A stretch of DNA of 64,000 nucleotides from positions 12,666,001-12,730,000 of the forward strand of contig NW_027488369.1 in NCBI RefSeq assembly GCF_051014445.1. Reading direction: 5' to 3'. Below are positions 1 through 9,716 of the stretch, one piece after another. This DNA comes from Colletes latitarsis. Taxonomy: Eukaryota; Arthropoda; Insecta; Hymenoptera; Colletidae. Below the pieces are notes generated by a model. It searched no databases, was not told the DNA's origin, and saw only the letters and a list, made by a program, of their open reading frames with translations. Each line of letters begins with the position of its first letter. The stretch's first letter is position 1. The position numbers and the translations under genes are program-made.

Positions 1-2216
1 CTGATCTGGGGCTTCACCTCGATGTCAGCCCCACCCACCCGAATCAGAGGGGGTGGCGGATCCTGCCGAGGTGAATGAAACGCAATCACCTCGGTCTTAT
101 GGACCGCCACCGTCATCCCCATCCCCCTGATCCGGTCGACGACGCGTTGCGACCCCTCCTCCGCGCGACGCATGGCCCTCCCCCAGTGCGCCCCGACGGC
201 CAGCACCAGTGTGTCATCCGCATAACACACCGTGCTGACGCCGTCGGGGAGGCCGGCCCGCAACACCGAGTCGTACGCGATGTTCCACAGGAGTGGCCCG
301 AGGACCGACCCCTGCGGAACACCGCAGTACACCTCCCTCCGCATATCACCATCCCGGCCCGGATACTCGATCCACCTGCCGCGGAGATAATCCCCGACGA
401 CCGCCCTGAGACAAGGGGGGACTCGATGATATTCGAGTCCCCTCCTTATCTCTTCCCAGGGGAGGGTGTTAAAGGCATTGGCAATATCCAAGGATATTGC
501 CAATGCCACCCCTCCCCGGGAGACGGCCGCCTCCGAGAGGGCCCTCACACGACCTATCGCGTCGATAGTCGATCGGCCCCCCCGGAAACCGAACTGGCAG
601 TCGGCCAGACCGGGATCACCCCGCGACAGGTGCTCGACGAGGCGGGCAGCAATCACACGCTCGAAGAGCTTGCCCACCTCGTCGAGGAGACAAATGGGCC
701 GGTATGCGGAGGGAGACTCCGCGGGCCGACCCTCCTCCCGGAGGAGGACCATCCTCGCCACCTTCCAACTGGGGGGGAATCGCCCGTCCCTCAGGCAGCG
801 GTCGAACAACCGCCTGAGGTCGGCCCCAAGGACGCCCTGGGTCAAGACCCAAACCCGGCCGGGCACACCATCCGGACCCGGGGCCGTGTTACGAACCCCG
901 AGCCGTCTGATGGCCGCTGCCAGCTCCTCCTGCGTGACCCCCAGCTCGGCCGTCCACTCCACTGGGACAGCCGCCGCCGCCGGAGGACGCGGTCCCCTCT
1001 CCCCAATTGGGAAGAGTGTATTGACCACGTCCTCCAGCAGCCGGGGGTCAAGACCCTCGGTGACGGGGGGCGCCCACGGGCGGAGCTTATTCAGCACCAC
1101 CTTATATGGGCGCCCCCATGGATCGTCATCAAGGGTCTGGAGGAGCTCCTTCCATGCCTGGGTCTTGGCCCGTTTGATGGCGACCTGCAGAGCAACCCGC
1201 GCCACGCGGTATGCTCCATACAGGTCATCAGCTGCCCTCGCTCGCGCCACGCCGTCGCCTGTACGTTGACGACGGCGCGCGCGGGTGTACTGGCGTCGGG
1301 CGCGGACAGTCGCGACTCGCAACTCCGCGATCGCGTCCGACCACCAGTACACCGCCCGGCGAGGAGAAGCCCGCCCGACCCGAGGCATCGCCGCGTCGCA
1401 AATACCCGCGACCAATGCCCCGAGCCGGGCGACCTCCTCCTCTATGCTCGGCAACTCGGCCGCTCCCTGCGGCCAAGTTGCAGCGAGGGCAGCTGCCATC
1501 AGGGCGTCCTTGTCCAGGCGCCGAAGCGCCCAGCGGCGTGGTGGGGTGCCACGCAGGCGGCCGTGTCGGGATGCACTCGCGGCGGCAGAGACCTCCATCC
1601 GGATGTACCGGTGATCGGAGAGTGTCTCTGCCCCCGCGACCACGTGCCAACCCGACACCATGCGCACGGCGTTGGGGGTCGCGAATCCAACATCCACGAT
1701 GGACCCCCCATATCGCCGCACGCATGTGTGCTCCGACCCCCGGTTCAATACCCGAAGGTCGAGCCCCGCCGCCCAATCGCCCAGGATCCCGCCGCGAACG
1801 GAGGTCCCGGGGGATCCCCAAGCCACCGACTTGGCATTAAAATCCCCCAGGACCAGCACCGGCCGGGCCGCGTAGCGCTGCACGCATGCCGCGACCTCGG
1901 CCAAGTACAGCTCGAACGCAGCGTGACCGCTACGGGGCGAAATGTAGCACCCCACCACAGCGACTCCCCCCCAGTCCACGGCGACGAATCCCCGACCGCG
2001 CTCCAACAAGGAGAACGGTGGGGACCCGTCGCCCCCTCCCCATACCGTCGCCACCAAGCCGTCCGCGTCGCCCACCCAATGAGGGTGATCAGGGACGCGG
2101 TACGGCTCGGCGGCGACCGCCAGGCCAACCCCCCACTCCGCGAGGACTTGGGACATCAAGTCCTATGCCGCGCGGCAGTGGTTGAGGTTGGCCTGGAGGA
2201 GGAGGCGGGGCGGCAT
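1..2216 (-). CDS. ORF2 endonuclease-reverse transcriptase, partial (copy 1)
   Basis: This is the copy-1 version of the ORF2 polyprotein, reading leftward from the ATG at 2216 and still open at the window edge (about 738 residues). It contains the whole apurinic-like endonuclease domain and the reverse transcriptase domain through the YADD catalytic box. The lack of indels follows from exact collinearity with the intact ORF2 at 11594-14776. The differences I checked are synonymous or missense; for example, the Thr in GTAMRR of the full copy is Arg here. As in the full copy, the start codon overlaps the ORF1 stop in a TAATG. The C-terminal zinc finger would lie outside the window. The frame appears intact, but its ORF1 partner is broken, so this copy could at best supply ORF2 in trans. 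Confidence 0.85.
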
Positions 2217-3707
2217 TAATTAATGGCCGCGCCAGCCTCCTCCCGGCCGTCCGTCCCCGTAGCACCGTCCACCTCCATGGAGGACGATGCCACCGCCCTC
2301 GGCACCGGAGCCGGTGCAGCCCGCCTCTTCCTCTCCTTCCGGGAGGGGGGGGAGCACTTCTTGCTCCCCACCCTGTGATCGGCTGGCCTCCCCATGTCCG
2401 CACACAGCGGGCAGTGGGGGGCCGCCGAGCACTGGCTCGCACGGTGCTCTTTGGCACCGCAGCGGTAACACTGACCGCTGCGGTCCACCGGCGAGGTGCA
2501 CCACTGCCTCACGTGCCCCAATTCGAGGCAGCGGTGACACTGGAGCGGGCGCGGCGCGAGGATTTCCACTCGCGCCGAAACCCACCCCACCAACACCCTC
2601 CCGGATTCCGCCACCTTACGGGCGGCGGAGAGGGGGCACCGGGCCCACACCGACCCGAGGCCGGAGGGCGACCTGCGGATCTCTCCGATCCGCAGGTCCT
2701 CCACAGGACAGTCCCCCGCCCTCGCAAGGGCACGGGACACATCCTGTGCGCTGACCGAGTCGTCCAGCCCACAAACGCGCATCTCCGTGCGCTTCGTGGG
2801 CCGGGCGACCCGGACACCTCGCTCGCCCAGCTGCTCCCGGAGCCTCTGGGCGAGACGATCCGCCTTCGCGCCGCCTTCTGCACCGGGGATCTCCAGCAAG
2901 AGACCCCCGGTCACGGCCCTCTTCGCCCTCACGGAGGCGATGCCCAGCTCTTCCAGGGAGATATTCTCCTTCTCGCACCGCCTTCCTGCTGACCGCTCTT
3001 CCGGCGAGGAGCTCCTCCCGGAAGGCGGCCAGCTTGCCATCAATCATGTCCCCAATCCTCCTCAGAAGATCGTCTTCTGAGGAGGACGGGGACTTCTTCA
3101 CGGGCGGAGTGCGGGTGGAGGGGCCCGCGGTGCCCCGCACCACTGCCACCGCACTCCGCTTATTTACCTCCGCCGAGGGACGCGGCGGTGGAGGAGGAGG
3201 GAGGATGGGAGGGAGGGCCGCGCTGTTCCACAGCGCCTCTGCCCTCCTCCTCCCCGGCCGCTCCTCCTCCAACAGGAGCTGCAGACGGGCGTTCCGCCCT
3301 CTGAGCTCCCGCGCCGCCTCCCTCATTTCCTCCGCCGCGGCCTTCAGGGCCTCCGCGCCACCGCTTTTCTGCCCCTTAAAGGCGCAGGCAGCGGCGACTT
3401 TCTCCACCCGCCTCAGGGACGAGGAGATCCTCTCCGATATCTCCTCGGTCAACTCGTCCCTGAGGCAACTCAGCCTCACCGACGGGCTCATCGCCCCGCC
3501 CACCTCGACGACGGCCTGCCCCGTCCTCTTCCTCTTAGAGCCTATGTGGCTCGTGCTGGAGGAGAAGGACGAGACCGACGCCGTCTCGTCGTCCTCCTCC
3601 ACCCTCCACGAAGCCGGACCTGGCGCTGAGTGGGGCGCGAGCGCCGCCACCCTAACCCCAACCCCGTCTCCGTCCTCCCCAACCGACAAAACCCGCCCCA
3701 TCCCCAT
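2216..3707 (-). pseudogene. ORF1 (Gag-like) with a 368-bp internal deletion and frameshift (copy 1)
   Basis: This is the ORF1 homologue of 9717-11594, broken in two ways. It lacks the first six codons because of the 5' truncation; the frame can start at an ATG at 3707, where the full copy has ACG. It also has a net deletion of 368 nt (not a multiple of three) near 2975-2985, equivalent to about 10467-10834 of the full copy. The deletion removes the Pro/Lys-rich linker between the coiled-coil region and the nucleic-acid-binding half. Upstream of it the frame runs 3707 to about 2980, then shifts and ends at 2616. The downstream half (RRM-like region and three zinc knuckles) survives in another frame, to 2216. 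A short stretch at the breakpoint (CGAGAA) does not match the full copy exactly, suggesting imperfect joining. The first roughly 60 codons are also unusually divergent. Confidence 0.85.
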
Positions 3708-6569
3708 TTTATACCAGACTCATACTTTCGCATTCTTCACATACTTGTTGAACGGATCCTGGGTTTTTTCTGGTTTGGATCACGTAGTAATGTGGGACCA
3801 CACTGAAACAGTCAATTAAACCTGGTTTCGATCAATATTTTAGGGAATAATTCATGTTAGGACTGGGATAGGTCTGGGATTTGCCCACATCAGGATCATA
3901 CTTTCGCATTTTTCACATACTTGTTGAACAGATCCTGGGTTTTTTCTGGTATGGATCACGTAGTAATGTTGTACCACACTAAAACAGTCAATTAAACCTG
4001 GTTTCGATCAATATTTTAGTGGACAACGCATGTTAGGTCGAGGTTAGGCCTGGGATTTGCCCTTATCAGACTCATACTTTCGCATTCTTCACATACTTGT
4101 TGAACGGATCCTGGGTTTTTTCTGGTTTGGATCACGTAGTAATGTGGTACCAGACTGAAACATTCAATTAAACCTGGTCTTGATATATATTTTAGAGGAT
4201 AACGCATGTTAGGTCTGGGTAAGGTCTAGGATTTGCCATCATCAGGCTCATAATTTCGCATATTTCTCATACTTCATGGCTTGATCCTGGGCTTTGTCTG
4301 GATTGGATCACGTAGTATTGTGGTACCACACTGAAACACTAAATTAAACCTGGTTTCGATCAATATTTTAGAGGATAACGCAAGTTTGGTCCGGGATAGG
4401 TGTGGGATTTGCCCTCATCAGGGTCATATTTTCGCATTTTTCACATACTTGTAGAACAGATCCCTGGCTTTTTCAGGTTTGTATCACGTAGTTATGTGGT
4501 ACCACACTGAAACAGTCGATTAAACCTGGTTTCGATCAATATTTTAGAGGATAACGCAAGTTATGTCTGAGATAGGTCTGGGATTTGCCCTCATCAGGCT
4601 CATACTTTCGCGTTTTTCACATACTTGTTGAACAGATCCTGGGTTTTTTCTGGTTTGGATCACGCAGTAATGTAGTACCACTCTGAAACAGTCCATTAAA
4701 CCTGGTTTCGATCAATACTTTAGAGAATAATTCATGTTTGGTCTAGGTTAGGTCTGGGATTTGCTCTAATCAGGCTCATACTTTCGCATATTACTCATTC
4801 TTGTTGGCCAGATCCAGGGCTTCCACTGGTTTGGATCACGTAGTAATGTGATGCCACACTAAACCTGTCAATTAAACCTGGTTTCGATCAAGATTTTAGA
4901 GGATAACGCAAGGTATGTCAGGGATAGATCTGTGGATTTGCCCTCATCAGGCTCATACTTACGCGTTTTTCACATTCTTATTGAACAGATCCAGGGTTTT
5001 TTCGGGTTTGGATTACGCAGTAATGTGGTACCACACTGAAACAGTTCATTAAACCTGGTTTCGATCAATATTTTAGAGAATAATTCATGTTAGGTCTAGG
5101 TTAGGTCTGAGATTTGCTCTCATCGGGCTCATTCTTTCGCATATTACTCATACTTCATGGCCAGATCCTGGGCTATTTCTGGATTGCATCATGTACTAAT
5201 GTAGTACCACCCTGAAACAGTCAATTAAACCTGGTTTCCATCAATATTTTAGAGGACAACGCAAGTTAGGTCTGGGATAGGTCTGGGATTTGCCCACATC
5301 AGGATCATACTTTCGCATTTTTCACATACATGTTGAACAGATACTGGGTTTTTTCTGGTTTGGATCACGTAGTAATGTGGTACCACACTGAAACGTTCAA
5401 TTAAACCTGGTCTTGATAATTGTTTTAGAGGATAACGCATGTTATGTCTGGGTTAGGTCTAAGATTTGCTCTCAGCAGGCTCATACTTTCGCATATTTCT
5501 CATACTTGATGGCTAGATCCTGGACTTTTTCTGGATTGGATCACGTAGTGATGTGGTACCACACTGAAACAGTCGATTAAACCTGGTTTCGATCAATATT
5601 TTAGAGGATAACGCAAGTTATGTCTGCGATAGGTCTGGGATTTGCCCTCGTCAGGCTCATACTTCCTCACTCTTCACATACTTGTTGTACAGATCCTGGG
5701 TTTTTTTCTGCTTTGGATCACGTAGTAAAGTGGTACCACACTAAAACAGTCAGTTAAACCTGGTTTCGATCAATATTTTAGAGGGCAACGCAAGTTAGGT
5801 CTGGGATAGGTCTGGGATTTGCCCTCATCAGACTCATACTTACGCATACTTCACATACTTGTTAAACAGATCCTGGGTTTTTCTCTGGTTTGGATCACGT
5901 AGTAATGTGGTACCACACTGAAACAGTCGATTAAACCTGGTTTCGATCAATATTTTAGAGAATAATTCATGTTAGGTCTAGGTTAGGTCTGGGATTTGCT
6001 CTCATCAGGCTCATACTTTCGCATATTTCTCATTCTTGTTGGCCAGATCCTGGGCTTCCACTGGTTTGGATCACGTAGTAATGTGATGCCACACTAAACC
6101 TGTCAATTAAACCTGGTTTCGATCAAGATTTTAGAGGATAACGCAAGGTATGTCAGGGATAGATCTGGGGATTTGCCCTCATCAGGCTCATACTTACGCG
6201 TTTTTCACATTCTTATTGAACAGATCCTGGGTTTTTTCTGGTTTGGATCACGTAGTAATGTGGTACCACACTGAAACGTTCAATTAAACCTGGTCTTGAT
6301 AATTATTTTGGAGGATAACGCATGTTATGTCTGGGTTAGGTCTAAGATTTGCTGTCAGCAGGCTCATACTTTCGCATATTTCTCATACTTGATGGCTAGA
6401 TCCTGGGCTTTTTCTGGATTGGATCACGTAGTAATGTGGTACCACACTGAAACAGTCGATTAAACCAGGTTTCGCTCAATATTTTAGAGGATAACGCATG
6501 TTAGGTCTAGGTTAGGCCTGGGATTTTCACTCATCACACTCATACTATCGCATACTTCACATACTTGTT

Positions 6570-9298
6570 GAACGGATCCTGGGATTTTTCTGGTTTGGAT
6601 CACGTAGTAATGTGGTACCACCCTGAAACAGTCGATTAAACCTGGTTTCGATCAATATTTTAGAGGATAACGCAAGTTAGGTCTGGGATAGGTCTGGGAT
6701 TTGACCTCATCAGACTCATACTTTCGCACACTTCACATACTCCTTGAACAGATCCTGGGTTATTTTCTGGTTTGGATCACATAGTAATGTGGTACCACAC
6801 TGATACAGTCGATTAAACCAGGTTTCGATCAATATTTTGGAGGATAACGCATGTTAGGCCTAGGTTAGGCCTGGGATTTGCCCTCATCAGGCTCATACTC
6901 TCGCATATTTCTCATACTTCATGGCTAGATCCTGGGCTGTTTCTGGATTGTTTCACGTAGTAATGTGGTACCACGCTGAAACAGTCAATTAAACCTGGTT
7001 TCGATCAATATTTTAGAGGATAACGCATGTTAGGTCTAGGATAGCCCTGGGATTTTCACTCATCAGACTCATACTTTCGCATTCTTCACATACTTGTTGA
7101 ACTGATCCTGGGTTTTTTCTGGTTTGGATCACGTAGTAATGTGGTACCACACTGAAACAGTCGATTAAACCTGGTTCCGATCAATATTTTAGAGGATAAC
7201 GCATGTTAGGGCTAGGTTAGCCCTGTGATTTTCACTCATCAGACTCATACTTTCGCATTCTTCACATACTTGTTGAACTGATCCTGGGTTTTTTCTGGTT
7301 TGGATCACGTAGTAATGTGGTACCACACTGAAACTGTCAATTAAACCTGGTTTCGATCAATATTTTAGAGGATAACGCAAGTTACGTCTGGGATAGGTCT
7401 AGGATTTGCCCTCATCCGGCTCTTACTTTCGCATATTTCTCATACTTCATGGCTAGATCCTGGGCTATTTCCGGATTGGATCACGTAGTAAAGTGGTACC
7501 ACACTGAAACATTCAATGAAACCTGGTCTGGATAAATATTTTAGAGGATAACGCATCTTAGGTCTGGGTTAGGTCTAAGATTTGCCCTCATCGGGCTCAC
7601 AGTTTCGCGTTTTTCACATACTTTTTGAACAGATCATGGGTTTTCTCTGGATAGGATCACGTAGTAATGTGGTACCACACTGAAACATTCAATTAAACCT
7701 GGTCTTGATAAATATTTTAGAGGATAACGCATGTTAGGTATGGGTTAGGTCTAGGATTTGCCCTCATCAGGCTCATACTTTCGCATTTTCTCATACTTCA
7801 ACGCTAGATCCTGGGCTGTTTCTGGATTGCATCACGTAGTAATGTGGTACCACGCTGAAACAGTCAATTAAACCTGGTTTCGATCAATATTTTAGAGGAT
7901 AATGCAAGTTAGGTCTGGGATAGGTCTGAGATTCGCCCTAATCAGGCTCATACTTTCGCGTTTTTCACGTACTTGTTGAGCTGATCCTGGGTTTTTTCAG
8001 GTTTGGATCACGTAGTAATGTGGTACCACACTGAAACAGTCGATTAAACCTGGTTTCGATCAATATTTTAGAGGATAACGCAAGTTAGGTCTGGGATAGG
8101 TCTGGGATTTGACCTCATCAGACTCATACTTTCGCACCCTTCACATACTCGTTGAACAGATCCTGGGTTATTTTCTGGTTTGGATCACATAGTAATGTGG
8201 TACCACACTTAAACTGTCGATTAAACCAGGTTTCAATCAATATTTTTGAGGATAACGCATGTTAGGTCTAGGTTAGGCCTGAGATTTTCACTCATCAGAC
8301 TCATACTTTCGCATTCTTCACATACTTGTTGAACGGATCCTGGGTTTTTTCTGGTTTGGATCACGTAGTAATGTGGGACAACACTGAAACAGTCAATTTA
8401 ACCTGGTTTCGATCAATATTTTAGAGAATAATTCATGTTAGGTGTAGGTTAGGTCTGGGATTTGCTCTTATCAGGCTCATTCTTTCGCATATTTCTCATA
8501 CTTGAAGGCTAGATCCTGGGCTTTATCTGGATTGTATAACGTAGTAATGAAGTACAACACTGAAACAGTCGATTAAACCTGGTTTCGATCAATATTTTAG
8601 AGGATAACGCAAGTTAGGTCTGGGATAGGTCTGGGATTTGACCTCATCAGACTCATACTTTCGCACACTTCACATACTCGTTGAACAGATCCTGGGTTAT
8701 TTTCTGGTTTGGATCACATAGTAATGTGGTCCCACACTGAAGCAGTCGATTAAACCAGGTTTCGATCAATATTTTAGAGGATAACGCCAGTTAGGTCTGG
8801 GATAGGTCTGGCATTTGACCTCATCAGACTCATACTTTCGCATTCTTCACATACTTGTTGAACGGATCCTGGGTTTTTTCTGGTTTGGATCACGTAGTAA
8901 TGTGGGACCACACTGAAACAGTCAATTAAACCTGGTTTCGATCAATATTTTAGAGAATAATTCATGTTAGGTCTAGGTTAGGTCTGGGATTTACTCTCAT
9001 CAGGCTCATTCTTTCGCATATTACTGATACTTGATGGCTAGATCCTGGGCTTTTTCTGGATTGGATCACGTAGTAATGTGGGACCACACTGAAACAATCA
9101 ATTAAACCTGGTTTTGATAAATATTTTAGAGGATAGCGCATGTTAGGTCTGGGATAGGTCTGGGATTTGCCCTCATCAGACTCATACTTTCGCACACTTC
9201 ACATACTCATTGAACAGATCCTGGGTTATTTTCTGGTTTGGATCACATTGTAATGTGGTACCACACTGAAACAGTCGATTAAACCAGGTTTCGATCAA
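6570..9298. repeat. Satellite block duplicated at 24040-26768 (offset 17,470 bp)
   Basis: The unusual monomer with TACCACCCTGAAACAG (6613) reappears at 24083, and the rare GATCACATTGTAATG variant (9241) reappears at 26711. Both offsets are exactly 17,470, so the roughly 2.7-kb blocks carry no net indel. Identity ends about 20 bp before the target duplication of the full-length retrotransposon. Subtracting the element and one target repeat from the offset leaves about 65 monomers. Confidence 0.8.
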
Positions 9299-9318
9299 TA
9301 TTTTAGAGGATAACGCAA

Positions 9319-9332
9319 GTTAGGTCTGGGAT
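9319..9332 (+). repeat. Target-site duplication, left copy (full-length element)
   Basis: GTTAGGTCTGGGAT lies immediately before the element and is repeated directly after its poly(A) at 15326-15339. One or two preceding A residues could extend it to 16 bp, but they cannot be told from the poly(A). A 14-bp duplication is the length known for R1 elements. Confidence 0.9.
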
Positions 9333-9716
9333 CCCTCAGGGGCTGCCAGCCTTTCAGCTGCAGTACGGGCTTAACGAACCCGGGGTACCCGAGTCATACA
9401 CACACCGTAAGCATCCTGTGGGTCGTCACAACGACCCATTCACAATTCCCTATTGGTTCTGTGAATGGTACGTGACGGCAGGAGGAACGGGGGTCTTGGC
9501 TTAACCGCCTGGGCCACGAGTATGGCGACTCTATAAAATCGCCCTCCAATCCTAAGCTATGGTGCGCGGCGATGGGATGCATGGTTGGGGGAGAAGGCCC
9601 AATCCCAAGCGACCACCTCCGGGGAACCTGCCGAACCCCCGGAGTATATAGGCTTACCCGGGTAAGGCGGCTCTGCCCGGGCGGACCTTTTCTTCCGACC
9701 TGCTCGTGGGAATATT
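9333..9716 (+). promoter_or_regulatory. 5' UTR / presumed internal promoter region of the element
   Basis: The 384 nt before the first ORF1 ATG are present only in this copy. They contain several strong inverted repeats: 9419-9438 (8-bp stem TGGGTCGT, loop CACA), 9438-9466 (7-bp stem ATTCACA), 9617-9644 (8-bp stem CTCCGGGG) and a palindrome CTTACCCGGGTAAG around 9653-9666. TATAAAA at 9532 and TATATA at 9645 resemble TATA boxes, but elements of this group normally use downstream internal promoters, so I give them no weight. The function as promoter and RNA leader is inferred from the element type. Confidence 0.6.

Larger units (their letters stand above)
1..3714 (-). mobile_element. R1-clade non-LTR retrotransposon, copy 1 (5'-truncated, continues beyond left edge)
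   Basis: On the minus strand this segment is collinear with the full-length element at 9333-15325. Position x here corresponds to 13810 minus x in that copy throughout ORF2, with only scattered substitutions. Homology begins at about 3714, matching roughly base 9729 of the full copy, so the 5' UTR and the first few ORF1 codons are missing. The element abuts satellite at the landmark CAGACTCATAC. This is not the monomer position used by the other copies, and the element lies in the opposite orientation relative to the satellite. The 3' end, poly(A) and any target-site duplication lie left of the window, so whether this is a true insertion or a later rearrangement cannot be decided here. Confidence 0.9.
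3715..9332. repeat. 176-bp satellite array, segment 1 (about 32 monomers)
   Basis: The landmark CCTGG ahead of TTTCGATCAATATTTTAG recurs at 3821, 3997, 4173 and 4349, giving a 176-bp period. Monomer order is: TCGATCAATATTTTAGAGG, ATAACGCAAG or ATAACGCATG, TTAGGTCTGGG, CATCAGRCTCATACTTTCGC, GATCCTGGG, GGATCACGTAGTAATGTGG, TACCACACTGAAACAGTC. Two recurrent monomer types alternate irregularly. One reads CTTCACATACTTGTTGAAC then TTTTTTCTGGTTTGG. The other reads TTTCTCATACTT then ATGGCTAGATCCTGGGCT. The segment ends in the 14-bp target duplication (9319-9332) of the full-length retrotransposon. I see no gene in it; open frames stay short. Confidence 0.97.

Noticed and set aside
75..2219. A 714-codon plus-strand open frame across copy 1, mirrored by 11591-13735 on the minus strand of copy 2
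   Set aside because: It is the antisense of ORF2, kept open by high GC and codon bias; it has no recognisable domain, while the other strand encodes a clear endonuclease-reverse transcriptase.
9300..9332. 28S rDNA insertion site expected for canonical R1
   Set aside because: The flanks on both sides are satellite, and no rRNA sequence is recognisable anywhere in the window.
9333..9420. HDV-like ribozyme at the 5' end
   Set aside because: I looked for the nested pseudoknot from the first bases and found isolated helices only, not a consistent P1-P4 set.
9530..9652. TATA boxes (TATAAAA, TATATA) in the 5' UTR
   Set aside because: Such words are common, their spacing to a start is not meaningful for an element that must be transcribed from its first base, and nothing else supports them.
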